64,000 bases of DNA from Diaphorobacter sp. HDW4B (GTDB lineage: Bacteria; Pseudomonadota; Gammaproteobacteria; Burkholderiales; Burkholderiaceae_C), in the NCBI RefSeq assembly GCF_011305535.1, contig NZ_CP049905.1:868001-932000 (forward strand). The letters run 5' to 3'. The first letter of the stretch is position 1; the number at the start of each line of letters is the position of its first letter. The notes under the pieces were generated by a model that was not told the DNA's origin, made no database searches, and was given only the letters and a program-made list of their open reading frames with translations. This document shows positions 8,730 to 16,781 of this stretch, piece by piece. The translations under genes and the position numbers were made by a program.

Positions 8730-9094
8730 AGCAGATCGAGGTCAAGATCATGCAGCAGAGCTATCTGCTGAGTTGCCCCGAAGGACAGGAATCCCGCATG
8801 CTGAATGCGGTCGAACGTGTCGACGCAGCCATGACGCGCATCCGCGACGCTGGCAAGGTCCGCGCACGCGAGCGCATCGCGGTGCTGGCAGCGCTGAACA
8901 TGGCTTTCGAAATAGGCGACCACGAAACTGCGGCATTGGCAGCCAAAGAGCAGACCGAAGCCCTGCTGGCAGCCGCTGCGGCAACCCCAGCCCCAGTGAC
9001 CACGGCGGATCTGACTGAAGACGACGAGGCGCGCGTCAAAAACCTGCTTCAGCGTCTGGACGAAACACTGGGCGACGACGGCCGCCTGCTCTGA
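8726..9094 (+). CDS. zapA: Cell division protein ZapA
   Basis: A 122-residue ZapA, a cytoplasmic protein that binds and cross-links FtsZ filaments at midcell. The N-terminus KQIEVKIMQQSYLLSCPEGQE and RVRARERIAVLAALNMAFE-like core (here VRARERIAVLAALNMAFEI) are typical. An Ala/Pro-rich linker near residues 86-95 precedes a C-terminal helix VKNLLQRLDETLG. It overlaps the upstream coiled-coil gene by ATGA and is followed by 6S RNA, the standard arrangement. Confidence 0.93.
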   Translation: MKQIEVKIMQQSYLLSCPEGQESRMLNAVERVDAAMTRIRDAGKVRARERIAVLAALNMAFEIGDHETAALAAKEQTEALLAAAAATPAPVTTADLTEDDEARVKNLLQRLDETLGDDGRLL

Positions 9095-9172
9095 TCGGGC
9101 GGGTTCTGGGACCATGCCCCAGGAACATCCGTAAATTCTCCTCAGCTATTCAAAGGACGTCCTCCAGAGAAT

Positions 9173-9178
9173 TACAAT
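9173..9178 (+). promoter_or_regulatory. -10 element of the 6S RNA promoter
   Basis: TACAAT lies 18 bases after a weak -35-like TTCAAA and would start transcription at about 9184-9186, at the beginning of the closing stem of the 6S RNA. Confidence 0.6.
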
Positions 9179-9181
9179 GGA

Positions 9182-9361
9182 GGCGTCTGCAATGCTGTCG
9201 GGCTTTATATTTCCTTGAACCAATGCTCAACGAGCAGGGGCTTGATAAATTACCTGATGAGCGTGATCGTCTCGCGTCAGATGAACCCAACGTCAGGTTG
9301 CTCTCGCCCACCTGAACCCCCGGTTCAGGATGACGGCTCGGTGGCGTTTGCAGACACCTTT
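9182..9361 (+). ncRNA. ssrS: 6S RNA
   Basis: A non-coding stretch of about 180 bases downstream of zapA, the usual place for 6S RNA, which binds the sigma-70 RNA polymerase holoenzyme and releases it through short product RNAs. The 5' arm GGCGTCTGCAA (9183-9193) pairs with the 3' arm TTGCAGACACC (9348-9358) at ten of eleven positions. The 3' half, ACCTGAACC...GGTTCAGG...GGCTCGGTGGCG, closely follows the end of the E. coli RNA as I remember it. A CCTTGAACCAA element also occurs near 9213. Ends are approximate. A covariance search would settle it. Confidence 0.85.
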
Positions 9362-9367
9362 TTCCAG

Positions 9368-9406
9368 AAAATGGCTCCTTGATCTTTCGTCAGGAGCCAT
9401 TTTTGT
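9368..9406 (+). terminator. Rho-independent terminator after 6S RNA
   Basis: A perfect stem ATGGCTCCT / AGGAGCCAT with a 12-base loop, followed by a T-run. It can terminate the 6S transcript; the A-rich left flank would let it also serve the opposing safE-like gene. Confidence 0.85.
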
Positions 9407-9411
9407 TTCCG

Positions 9412-10134
9412 TCAGGGCTGGCACCAGGGCGCTGCCTGCTGGTGCATGACACCCCACCAGAGCGCCGTTCCGCCCAGCCCAATCAGCACCAGCCCGGCCA
9501 GCCGCGCGCCCCATGCCTCCCAGCGCGGATCACGAAGGCGATCGCGCAGACTCAGCCAAGCCCAGCGCCCCCCAACCAGCCAGACGGCGCTTGCCAGAGC
9601 GAACATCGCCATCGACACGGCACCGGCGACAGGCCCGCCGCTCAATGCCGCCAGCAGCAGCGCAGAGTAAAGCAGCCCACAGGGCATGAGCGCCCATCCG
9701 CAGCCCACAGCGAATATCCCGCCGGGGCGCGAAACCACCGGCTGGATGCGCCGCCACATGTTTCTCCCGGCCGACTCCATCCATGCAGGAGTGCTCAGCC
9801 GCATCACCATCATCAGGCCCCACCCGATGATGCCGATATGCACGAGACTCCAGATTGGTCGCAAGGCAATGGTGCCCTGACTGAACCACGCGAGTCGCTC
9901 CATTGCATAGGCTGCCATGGCCCCCACCAGCGCATATCCGAGAATGCGCCCCAGATGAAACAGCAGTGGACGAACCCAGGAGCGCCGATTCCGCACGAAT
10001 TTGACGACATGGACGCGCTCACCCCCTGGTCCGGCGGGCTGCAGAAGGGCACCGCAGGGCGCGGCGCACATCACAAGGCAATGCACGCCGCCCAGCAAGC
10101 CCATCAGAAAGGCGGCCCACGCAATCGCCCACAT
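9412..10134 (-). CDS. Sulfite exporter TauE/SafE (DsbD-like) family membrane protein
   Basis: A 240-residue protein with about six hydrophobic segments. The start AFLMGLLGGVHCLVMCAAPCGAL and the internal GCGWALMPCGLLYSAL are the paired G-x-x-H-C-x-G-M-C and P-C-G-L motifs of the DsbD_2/SafE-like family often found with cbb3 oxidase genes. Such proteins are linked to copper delivery or cytochrome c maturation for cbb3 oxidase (for example CcoS/CcoI partners); the exact role here is inferred. It follows hemN by five bases and is probably co-transcribed with it. Confidence 0.85.
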   Translation of the reverse strand: MWAIAWAAFLMGLLGGVHCLVMCAAPCGALLQPAGPGGERVHVVKFVRNRRSWVRPLLFHLGRILGYALVGAMAAYAMERLAWFSQGTIALRPIWSLVHIGIIGWGLMMVMRLSTPAWMESAGRNMWRRIQPVVSRPGGIFAVGCGWALMPCGLLYSALLLAALSGGPVAGAVSMAMFALASAVWLVGGRWAWLSLRDRLRDPRWEAWGARLAGLVLIGLGGTALWWGVMHQQAAPWCQP

Positions 10135-10139
10135 GGCGA

Positions 10140-11534
10140 TCAGATGATGCGCGAGAAGCGCTCGCGGTTGCGGTTGCCCTGCAGATAGCGGTCAAACAGC
10201 ATGGCGACGCCGCGCACGAAATGCCAACCCATGGCGGTCACCTCGATGCTGTCCTCGTGCAAGCACACCAGCCCCTGTTCTTCCATGGCTTCGAGCTGCT
10301 CCAATTCCGGCGCGAAGTAGCTCGCGAAATCGATCAACCACGCCTGCTCGATCGACTCGAACAGAATTTCGCCCTGGCACATGAGCGCCATGATCACGGA
10401 ACGGCGCAGCAAATCATCGCGCGACAACGCCAGACCACGCACGACCGGCAAGCGGCCATGGTTGATGCAGTCATAGTAGTCATCCAGCGTCTTGGCGTTC
10501 TGGCTATAGGTTGCGCCCACCTTGCCGATGGCCGACACCCCGAGCCCGATCAGGTCGCAATCCGACTGCGTGCTGTAGCCCTGGAAGTTGCGATGCAGAC
10601 GACCCTGACGCTTGGCAACGGCCAGTGAATCATCGGGAAGCGCGAAGTGATCCATGCCAATATAGACATATCCCGCATCCTGAAAAACCTCCAGTGAGCG
10701 AGCAAGCATCGCCACCTTGGCTGACGGCATCGGCAGATCATCGGAAAGAATGCGCCGCTGAGGCTTGAAGCGCTCAGGCAGATGAGCGTACGCATACAAG
10801 GCGATCCGATCCGGACGCAGCTCGCAGACCTGAGCGAGCGTGCGCTCGAAGGACTCCGGCGTCTGGCGCGGCAGGCCGTAGATCAGGTCGACGTTCACCG
10901 AGTCGAAGCCGATCTTGCGCGCCTCTTCCATCAGTTGGAATACCTGCTCGGCTGGCTGCTCGCGGTGAACCGCCTTCTGCACTTCAGGGTCAAAATCCTG
11001 AACACCGAAACTCAAACGATTGAATCCAAGTTGGTGCAGAAACATCAATCGAGCATTGTTGACAGTTCGCGGATCGATCTCGATGGAGTACTCCCCACCG
11101 GGTTCGAGCACGAAACTACGCCGGATCATGGACATCAGATCCTGCAAACCCTCATTGGACAAAAATGTCGGAGTGCCACCGCCGATGTGCAATTGGCTGA
11201 CATGCTGATTGACACCGCAGTGTTCAGTATGCAAATCGATCTCACGACTCAGATAGCGAAGATACGCTTCCGCCCTCTCAGGATGTTTGGTGATAATCTT
11301 GTTGCACGCACAGTAATAGCAAAGAGACTCACAGAATGGAACGTGCACATAGAGGGACAATGGCAACGCTTTGGCATTAGAACCAATGCGCCGCTGTTGC
11401 AGAGCGAGGATATAGTCATCTTGACCAAACGCTTCAACGAAGCGATCTGCCGTAGGGTAGGACGTATAGCGGGGCCCGGAAACGTCGAATTGTCGGATGA
11501 GTTCGGGAGTAACAACAGGCATAGCGGATTCCAT
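10140..11534 (-). CDS. hemN: Oxygen-independent coproporphyrinogen III dehydrogenase
   Basis: A 464-residue radical SAM enzyme that oxidatively decarboxylates coproporphyrinogen III without oxygen during heme synthesis. The N-terminal GPRYTSYPTADRF is diagnostic, and VPFCESLCYYCACNK holds the three radical-SAM cysteines (68, 72, 75) plus the adjacent conserved Cys of true HemN. HIGGGTPTFL is the glycine motif. It is divergent from fnr across a region with an FNR box and lies beside the cbb3 oxidase genes, which fits heme supply at low oxygen. Confidence 0.95.
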   Translation of the reverse strand: MESAMPVVTPELIRQFDVSGPRYTSYPTADRFVEAFGQDDYILALQQRRIGSNAKALPLSLYVHVPFCESLCYYCACNKIITKHPERAEAYLRYLSREIDLHTEHCGVNQHVSQLHIGGGTPTFLSNEGLQDLMSMIRRSFVLEPGGEYSIEIDPRTVNNARLMFLHQLGFNRLSFGVQDFDPEVQKAVHREQPAEQVFQLMEEARKIGFDSVNVDLIYGLPRQTPESFERTLAQVCELRPDRIALYAYAHLPERFKPQRRILSDDLPMPSAKVAMLARSLEVFQDAGYVYIGMDHFALPDDSLAVAKRQGRLHRNFQGYSTQSDCDLIGLGVSAIGKVGATYSQNAKTLDDYYDCINHGRLPVVRGLALSRDDLLRRSVIMALMCQGEILFESIEQAWLIDFASYFAPELEQLEAMEEQGLVCLHEDSIEVTAMGWHFVRGVAMLFDRYLQGNRNRERFSRII

Positions 11535-11575
11535 AGGTTCGCCTGTTACTGTGCCGCACCTGTTCAGGAATGTCC

Positions 11576-11589
11576 TTGATGCAAGTCAA
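11576..11589. promoter_or_regulatory. FNR/Anr box between hemN and fnr
   Basis: TTGAT-GCAA-GTCAA matches the FNR consensus TTGAT-N4-ATCAA at nine of ten positions. Its centre is 41-42 bases before the likely fnr start point implied by GACAAT at 11611-11616, the class II activator position. Toward hemN the same spacing would leave only about seven bases of leader, so the geometry favours fnr, though effects on both genes are possible. Confidence 0.75.
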
Positions 11590-11707
11590 TCCACATTTCT
11601 TGTGGACTGGGACAATCCTTCCTGCTCTTTTCATAAATGCCAACGGTAGAGGGGCAAGTGGGCTATCCACTTCCATTAACCGATAACTTATATAAGGCGC
11701 CATTGCA

Positions 11708-12430
11708 ATGACTCCGCAAACCATCAAAGTCGCATGCTCCAACTGCAACCTGCGAGAACTTTGTATGCCACTCGGCCTGTCCGATGACCAATTGAAACGA
11801 CTCGACGAAGTCGTCGCGGTCCGTCGCAAGGTCAAGCGTGGCGGCACGCTCTTTCGCAATGGAGAGCCATTCACATCACTGTTCGCCATCCGCACCGGCT
11901 TTTTCAAGACCTGCGTGGCCACCGAAGACGGTCGCGATCAGGTCACCGGTTTCCAGATGGCTGGCGAAATCATTGGCCTCGATGGCATCGTGAGCGATCG
12001 CCACACCTGTGACGCCGTGGCACTGGAAGACGCCGAAGTCTGCGTCATGCCATTCGACAACATCGAAGAGCTGTCCCGCGAGGTCAAGGCTCTGCAGCAC
12101 CACGTGCACAAGATCATGAGCCGCGAAATCGTGCGCGAGCATGGTGTGATGCTGCTGCTGGGCAGCATGCGTGCTGAAGAACGTCTGGCCGCCTTCTTGC
12201 TGAATCTGGTGCAGCGCCTGCATGCACGCGGCTTCTCGCAGTCGGAGTTGGTGCTTCGCATGACGCGCGAAGAAATCGGCAGCTACCTTGGCCTGAAGCT
12301 CGAAACCGTGAGCCGCACCTTCTCCAAATTCGTGGAAGAAGGCATCGTGGAAGTCAAGCAACGCCATGTGCGCATCATCGACGCCACCGCCCTGCGCAAC
12401 ATCGTCAACAGCCAGCAAGCCTGTCATTAA
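11708..12430 (+). CDS. fnr: FNR/Anr-type oxygen-sensing transcriptional regulator
   Basis: A 240-residue CRP-FNR regulator. Cys10, Cys13 and Cys19 (ACSNCNLRELCMP) with Cys112 (AEVCVMPF) form the ligand set expected for an oxygen-labile 4Fe-4S cluster. The C-terminal helix-turn-helix TREEIGSYLGLKLETVSRTF has the E-x-x-S-R contact residues that read TTGAT half-sites. Neighbouring hemN, cco and uspA genes carry such sites, so it is the likely local regulator of the microaerobic genes. Confidence 0.95.
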   Translation: MTPQTIKVACSNCNLRELCMPLGLSDDQLKRLDEVVAVRRKVKRGGTLFRNGEPFTSLFAIRTGFFKTCVATEDGRDQVTGFQMAGEIIGLDGIVSDRHTCDAVALEDAEVCVMPFDNIEELSREVKALQHHVHKIMSREIVREHGVMLLLGSMRAEERLAAFLLNLVQRLHARGFSQSELVLRMTREEIGSYLGLKLETVSRTFSKFVEEGIVEVKQRHVRIIDATALRNIVNSQQACH

Positions 12431-12433
12431 TTA

Positions 12434-12572
12434 AAGGGGGCTCCCCCTGAGGCGCTTTGCGCCTTCTCCCTCCCTCGCTACGCGGGAGGGGGAAACCCCG
12501 TCGCTGCGGGCGACCCTTGCTCAGGGTTACTCGCTTGGTCCGCGCTCGTTCAAAGGCCAAGCACCAAGCGAG
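12434..12572. repeat. GC-rich palindromic intergenic repeat (REP-like)
   Basis: This non-coding stretch after fnr holds a series of small inverted repeats: GGGGGCTCCCCC, GGCGCTTTGCGCC, CCCTCCC...GGGAGGG, and an outer pair CTCGCTTGGT (12530-12539) / ACCAAGCGAG (12563-12572). Similar elements with the same wording recur between genes of Comamonadaceae genomes as far as I recall. No frame here looks coding. Confidence 0.6.
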
Positions 12573-12588
12573 CGTTGATTCAATCCCC

Positions 12589-12619
12589 AATGCAGATCCG
12601 AACAACGATCTGCATTTTT
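12589..12619. terminator. Intrinsic terminator between fnr and the small membrane protein gene
   Basis: AATGCAGATC and GATCTGCATT form a ten-base-pair stem with an eight-base loop, followed by TTTTG on the plus strand. It would end fnr transcription and possibly also the opposing gene. Confidence 0.75.
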
Positions 12620-12629
12620 GCTTCGAACA

Positions 12630-12917
12630 TCAAGTCGAGAATTTGGCGCAGTCCGATGGACGCTCATCGCACGGAACCGGGCAGCGGTTCACTTCGAATG
12701 GGGAAAGTGACAGCAAGGTCGTCAATCCACTGGCGGCCATGATGATGCCCCAGAAGGCAAAGAATGCGATGGTGTAGACGCCCTGCCGCGACATGTTCAA
12801 GGGTTCGTTGAACCACTCCAGCGCCTGCGGATCCACAAAGGCGAACACCACCATTTCCATCACGCCCGCCATCAGAAAAGCGGGCCATGCGATCCACATG
12901 AGTCGTTGGGCTTTCAT
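12630..12917 (-). CDS. Small two-helix membrane protein at the end of the cco cluster
   Basis: A 95-residue protein with two hydrophobic segments, about residues 5-28 (WIAWPAFLMAGVMEMVVFAFV) split by charged MKAQR at the start, and about 45-68 (YTIAFFAFWGIIMAASGLTTLL). The C-terminal tail holds two cysteines, NRCPVPCDE. The start at 12917 is chosen because the 18 upstream codons are polar and unlike a membrane leader. It follows ccoH on the same strand after about 140 bases. I do not recognise a named family; its place suggests a link to cbb3 oxidase. Confidence 0.7.
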   Translation of the reverse strand: MKAQRLMWIAWPAFLMAGVMEMVVFAFVDPQALEWFNEPLNMSRQGVYTIAFFAFWGIIMAASGLTTLLSLSPFEVNRCPVPCDERPSDCAKFST

Positions 12918-13060
12918 CGCGTTGTCTCCCTGTGCTTCGGTTTGTTGAAGTTCGGTTCTTGACGCCTTCACTCATGCGAGTTGGCGTCTTCTTGTTTCAT
13001 GCGTGGGACATTAGCATCGCCCCTTGCGCATGTACATAGCGCAAGCCCTGACACAAAAAA

Positions 13061-13387
13061 TCACTTGTCTACAGGGCGCATGGCATCGTCCTCGGTTGCT
13101 GCGTGATTGCGCCCCTTCACTGCAGGCAGCATGCTTCGGTCGGATTGCTGCTTGCGCAGGGTTTCGTTGATGTTCAGACCGCGCTGGTAGTAGTCGTCCT
13201 CCACCACAGGGTCTGGCGTGCGAACGGCCAGCCACAAGGTGACGAACCCTGCGACAACGACAATCGCCGGACCGGAAATCAGCAGCCAGACATGTGCATG
13301 ACGCCACCAGGGCAGCTCAGGTGCCTGAGCCTGTGCGACGTTGTTCGACATTTCTGCTGCAGTTGTGCTTTGCGTATTCATCATCAT
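13061..13387 (-). CDS. ccoH: FixH/CcoH-family cbb3 oxidase assembly protein
   Basis: A 108-residue membrane protein with one transmembrane helix at about residues 33-55 (VWLLISGPAIVVVAGFVTLW) and the conserved VVEDDYYQRGLNIN just after it, the FixH signature. CcoH/FixH is needed for assembly or stability of cbb3 oxidase. It is short for the family and ends soon after that motif. Three consecutive ATG codons open the frame. It follows ccoG by 83 bases. Confidence 0.9.
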   Translation of the reverse strand: MMMNTQSTTAAEMSNNVAQAQAPELPWWRHAHVWLLISGPAIVVVAGFVTLWLAVRTPDPVVEDDYYQRGLNINETLRKQQSDRSMLPAVKGRNHAATEDDAMRPVDK

Positions 13388-13470
13388 TCAACTCCTTGGT
13401 GCATGGCGCTGGTAGCTTGGAGCGCTGCGCCATGCATATGGTTGGTTCTTTCTCACTTTGGCTGCGGTCA

Positions 13471-14913
13471 TCAACGCGGCACCAGGAAGACGGACTTTTC
13501 ATTCACCTTCGCGCCATCTTCTTGCGCGGCGACCTCGAACATGACCTTGTGCGAGCCTGCTTCAGCGCTGCCGTACGGAATCTGAATTCGGACCAGCACC
13601 CATTTGGACTCAGCCGGACCCACGGTCAGATCGGGATCGGTATGCACCGTGATTCCATTCAGGCCTGTCGCGCTGATGTGATAGCTGCGCTGGCCTTCCG
13701 TGGCATTCATGATCTGCAGGCGATAGACGTTCTCGAGCTTGCCGCCAGCGACAATGCGTGAGAGTGCGGCGCGATCACGCACCACGTCCACCTTGAGCGG
13801 TGTTCGGCCGATCAGGCTCACCATCATGGCAATGCACAAGCCCACCAACACGGTGGTGTACAGCATCACTCTGGGACGCAGCACGCGCTTGAGCATCTGC
13901 GATTGCGTCAGCTTCTGCACGATGCCGTTCTGCGTGCTCAGTCGAATGAGGCCGCGCGGATACTCCATCTTGTCCATCACGGTATTGCATGCGTCAATGC
14001 ACAGGCCACAGCCAATGCACTGGTATTGCAGACCATCGCGAATGTCGATGCCGGTCGGGCAGACCTGAACGCACATGCTGCAATCAATGCAATCACCCAG
14101 ACCCTTGCTCTTGTGATCCACCTTGCGGGTGCGCGGTGCGCGTGGCTCGCCGCGTTCAGCGTCGTAGCCAACGATCAGCGTGTCCTTGTCGAACATCGCG
14201 CTTTGAAAACGTGCGTATGGGCACATGTACATGCAGACCTGCTCGCGCATGTAGCCCGCATTGCCGTAGGTCGCAAACGCATAGAAAACGACCCAGAACA
14301 GCTGCCACGTGCCGTGCAGCGCCAGCAACTCGGCACCCAGCTCGCGAATCGGCACGAAGTAGCCGACGAAGGTGAAGCCGGTCCACAGCGCGAGCGCAAT
14401 CCAGATGAACTGCTTGGTCGCCTTCTTCCAGATCTTCTCGAAGGTCCAGCCACCGCGGTCCAGTCGCATGCGCGCGCTGCGATCGCCTTCGACCTTGTGC
14501 TCGATCCACATGAAGAGTTCGGTGTAGACCGTCTGCGGGCAAGCAAAGCCGCACCACAGACGCCCCGCCACCGCAGTGAACAGGAACAGCGACAGCGCCG
14601 AGATGATCAGCAGCCCCGTGAGATAGATGAAATCCTGCGGGTACAGCACCAGCCCGAACAGGTAGAAGCGGCGCGCGCCCAGATCGAAGAGCACCATCTG
14701 GCGCTCGCCCCACTGGAACCACGGCACGAGATAGAAGAACGCCTGCGTCAGAAACACCAGCAACCAGCGCCAGCGTGCAAACACGCCGCTGATCGAGCGG
14801 GCATAGATCTTCTTGTGCGCTTCGTAGAGCGACACGCTTTCGACCTGCTCCTCCGGTACCGGGGTTATCGGGATGACCCGTTTTGGAGCGTTGTCACCAT
14901 CTTCTGACGCCAT
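13471..14913 (-). CDS. ccoG: Cytochrome c oxidase accessory protein CcoG (RdxA/FixG)
   Basis: A 480-residue membrane iron-sulfur protein implicated in reducing copper for cbb3 oxidase assembly. About five helices lie in the N-terminal half, with CGFACPQTVYTE and CMYMCPYARFQ as conserved cysteine motifs. Two 4Fe-4S motifs follow, CIDCSMCVQVCP and CIGCGLCIDACN. The C-terminal domain after a last helix is the periplasmic Ig-like FixG_C part. Same strand as the oxidase genes and downstream of ccoP. Confidence 0.95.
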   Translation of the reverse strand: MASEDGDNAPKRVIPITPVPEEQVESVSLYEAHKKIYARSISGVFARWRWLLVFLTQAFFYLVPWFQWGERQMVLFDLGARRFYLFGLVLYPQDFIYLTGLLIISALSLFLFTAVAGRLWCGFACPQTVYTELFMWIEHKVEGDRSARMRLDRGGWTFEKIWKKATKQFIWIALALWTGFTFVGYFVPIRELGAELLALHGTWQLFWVVFYAFATYGNAGYMREQVCMYMCPYARFQSAMFDKDTLIVGYDAERGEPRAPRTRKVDHKSKGLGDCIDCSMCVQVCPTGIDIRDGLQYQCIGCGLCIDACNTVMDKMEYPRGLIRLSTQNGIVQKLTQSQMLKRVLRPRVMLYTTVLVGLCIAMMVSLIGRTPLKVDVVRDRAALSRIVAGGKLENVYRLQIMNATEGQRSYHISATGLNGITVHTDPDLTVGPAESKWVLVRIQIPYGSAEAGSHKVMFEVAAQEDGAKVNEKSVFLVPR

Positions 14914-14973
14914 GATCTCGATCTTCTATCTTCGTGGAATATGTAGTTCTCTTAGCGACCCTTGAAGCGACTA

Positions 14974-15005
14974 CGCCGGCCTCCCCTTTGCAGAGGACAG
15001 GCCGG
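14974..15005. other. Stem-loop between ccoP and ccoG
   Basis: GCCGGCCT and AGGCCGGC form a perfect eight-base-pair GC-rich stem with a 16-base loop. There is no T-run in the direction of transcription, so a role in mRNA processing or stability between ccoP and ccoG is more likely than termination. Confidence 0.5.
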
Positions 15006-15035
15006 CGCGCTTCTTCATCTTCGTCTAACCCGCTG

Positions 15036-15950
15036 TCACTGAGCGGCGGCCGACTTGTTCGACAGGCCCCACACGTAGGCGGCCAGCACCTTGATCTGGT
15101 CTTCGGTGAGCTTGTCCTTCTGAGCAGGCATTTCGTTCATCTTGCCCTTGTTGATCATCGCGACGATGGCGTCTTCGCCATAGCCGTGCAGCCACACGTC
15201 GTCGGTCAGGTTGGGGGCACCCAGTGCCTGATTGCCCTTGCCGTCCATGCCGTGGCAGGCCGCGCAGGCGGTGAACTTGGTCTTGCCAAGAGCCGCCTTG
15301 ATCGAGTCGTTCGGGCTGCCCGACAGGCTCAGAACATAGTGCGCGAGATTGCGGACATCGTCGGAGCCACCCACTGCAGCAGCCATGGGAGGCATGTTGC
15401 CGATGCGGCCATCATGGATCGTCTTGCTGATCTGATCCGGTGCACCGCCGTGCAGCCAGTCGCCGTCGGCCAGGTTCGGGAAGCCCTTGCTGCCATGCGC
15501 GTCCGAGCCGTGGCACTGCGCGCAATTGTTCATGAACAGACGGTCGCCGATGGCCATGGCCGACTTGTCGCCAGCCATCTGCTCGATGGACATCGCGCCG
15601 AAACGTGCGTACTGAGGCGCCCACTGCTCCGCGGTCTTCTGCACTTCGGCCTCGTACTCGCTTTTTTGCGACCAGTTCAGCTTGCCGGTGAATGTGCCAA
15701 GGCCGGGATAGGCGGCCAGATAGCCCAGACCGAACACGATGGTGATGACGAACAGCCACATCCACCAACGTGGCAGCGGGTTGTTCATCTCGGTCAGGTC
15801 CTCGTCCCAGACATGGCCGGTGGTGTTGTCGCTGGCCGATACAACCTTCTTCCTTGCGGTGAAGATGAGCAGCAACAAGCAGGCAAGAATGCCGACGACG
15901 GTGATGCCTGCCACGTAGATCGACCAGAAATTACTGGTGAAGTCACTCAT
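15036..15950 (-). CDS. ccoP: cbb3-type cytochrome c oxidase subunit III (diheme cytochrome c)
   Basis: A 304-residue membrane-anchored diheme cytochrome that passes electrons to CcoO/CcoN. Helices lie at about residues 8-31 and 62-82, with the conserved ENTGHVWDEDLTEMNNPLPRWW-like region between them (here TTGHVWDEDLTEMNNPLPRW). Two heme c sites, CAQCHG and CAACHG, each have a downstream methionine region (NMPPM, EMPAQ). Length is normal. It follows ccoQ by 28 bases. Confidence 0.97.
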   Translation of the reverse strand: MSDFTSNFWSIYVAGITVVGILACLLLLIFTARKKVVSASDNTTGHVWDEDLTEMNNPLPRWWMWLFVITIVFGLGYLAAYPGLGTFTGKLNWSQKSEYEAEVQKTAEQWAPQYARFGAMSIEQMAGDKSAMAIGDRLFMNNCAQCHGSDAHGSKGFPNLADGDWLHGGAPDQISKTIHDGRIGNMPPMAAAVGGSDDVRNLAHYVLSLSGSPNDSIKAALGKTKFTACAACHGMDGKGNQALGAPNLTDDVWLHGYGEDAIVAMINKGKMNEMPAQKDKLTEDQIKVLAAYVWGLSNKSAAAQ

Positions 15951-15978
15951 GGGATTACTCTTTTTCTATGGGAGGATC

Positions 15979-16116
15979 TCAGTCCTCGATGAAGGGAAGT
16001 TGGGCTGCTTCGTCGAACCGGCTCTTGTTGGCACGACGCCAGGCCCAGACCCAGATGCCCACAAAGCAGATCAGCGATGCCACGGTGGCGACGCTGCGCA
16101 TGGTCGAGATGTCCAT
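15979..16116 (-). CDS. ccoQ: cbb3-type cytochrome oxidase small subunit CcoQ
   Basis: A 45-residue protein, MDISTMRSVATVASLICF at the start, with one helix followed by VWAWRRANKSRFDEAAQLPF, the standard CcoQ tail. CcoQ stabilises the oxidase complex. It lies between ccoO and ccoP on the same strand, 17 bases after the ccoO stop, in the canonical NOQP order. Confidence 0.93.
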   Translation of the reverse strand: MDISTMRSVATVASLICFVGIWVWAWRRANKSRFDEAAQLPFIED

Positions 16117-16133
16117 GGTTTGCTCCTCTTTCC

Positions 16134-16766
16134 TTACTTCAATGCACGGCCCATGACCTGCAGGTATGCGACCAGCGCATCCATTTCGGTCTTGCCCTTG
16201 AGTTGCTCGGCAGCGCCCTGGATTTCTTCATCCGTGTAGGGCACCCCCACCTTGCGCAGTGCGCTCATGCGAGGCGCTGCGTCCGCTGGATCCACCGCCG
16301 TCTTTTCCAGCCATGGGTAGGCAGGCATGTTGGACTCGGGCACCACGTCACGCGGGTTGTTCAGGTGGATGCGATGCCACTCGTCGCTGTACTTGCCGCC
16401 CACGCGGTGCAGGTCAGGACCGGTGCGCTTGGAACCCCACTGGAACGGATGGTCGTAGACGAACTCACCCGCCACCGAGTAGTGACCGTAGCGCAGCGTC
16501 TCGGCACGGAACGGACGGATCATCTGCGAGTGGCAGTTGTAGCAACCCTCGCGGATGTAGATGTCACGGCCGATCAACTGCACTGCGGTGTAGGGCTTGA
16601 CGCCATCCACCGCCACCGTGGTGGACTTCTGGAAGAACAGCGGAACGATTTCCGTCAACCCGCCGATGGCGATCACCAGCAGGATCAGAACGATCATCAG
16701 GAAGTTGTTGGTCTCGATCTTCTCGTGCGAGAAACCCGACGCTGCCTTGGTTTGACTATCAGACAT
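16134..16766 (-). CDS. ccoO: cbb3-type cytochrome c oxidase subunit II (monoheme cytochrome c)
   Basis: A 210-residue membrane-anchored monoheme cytochrome c. One N-terminal helix (about residues 22-44) is followed by [16 protein letters not shown], the heme-binding CxxCH in its conserved CcoO setting, and by [27 protein letters not shown] supplies the axial methionine. It starts 15 bases after ccoN. Confidence 0.97.
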   Translation of the reverse strand: MSDSQTKAASGFSHEKIETNNFLMIVLILLVIAIGGLTEIVPLFFQKSTTVAVDGVKPYTAVQLIGRDIYIREGCYNCHSQMIRPFRAETLRYGHYSVAGEFVYDHPFQWGSKRTGPDLHRVGGKYSDEWHRIHLNNPRDVVPESNMPAYPWLEKTAVDPADAAPRMSALRKVGVPYTDEEIQGAAEQLKGKTEMDALVAYLQVMGRALK

Positions 16767-16781
16767 TCAATATCTCCACTT

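Noticed and set aside
14974-15005. Rho-independent terminator between ccoP and ccoG
   Set aside because: The stem is good but no T-run follows in the direction of transcription; kept as a stem-loop only.
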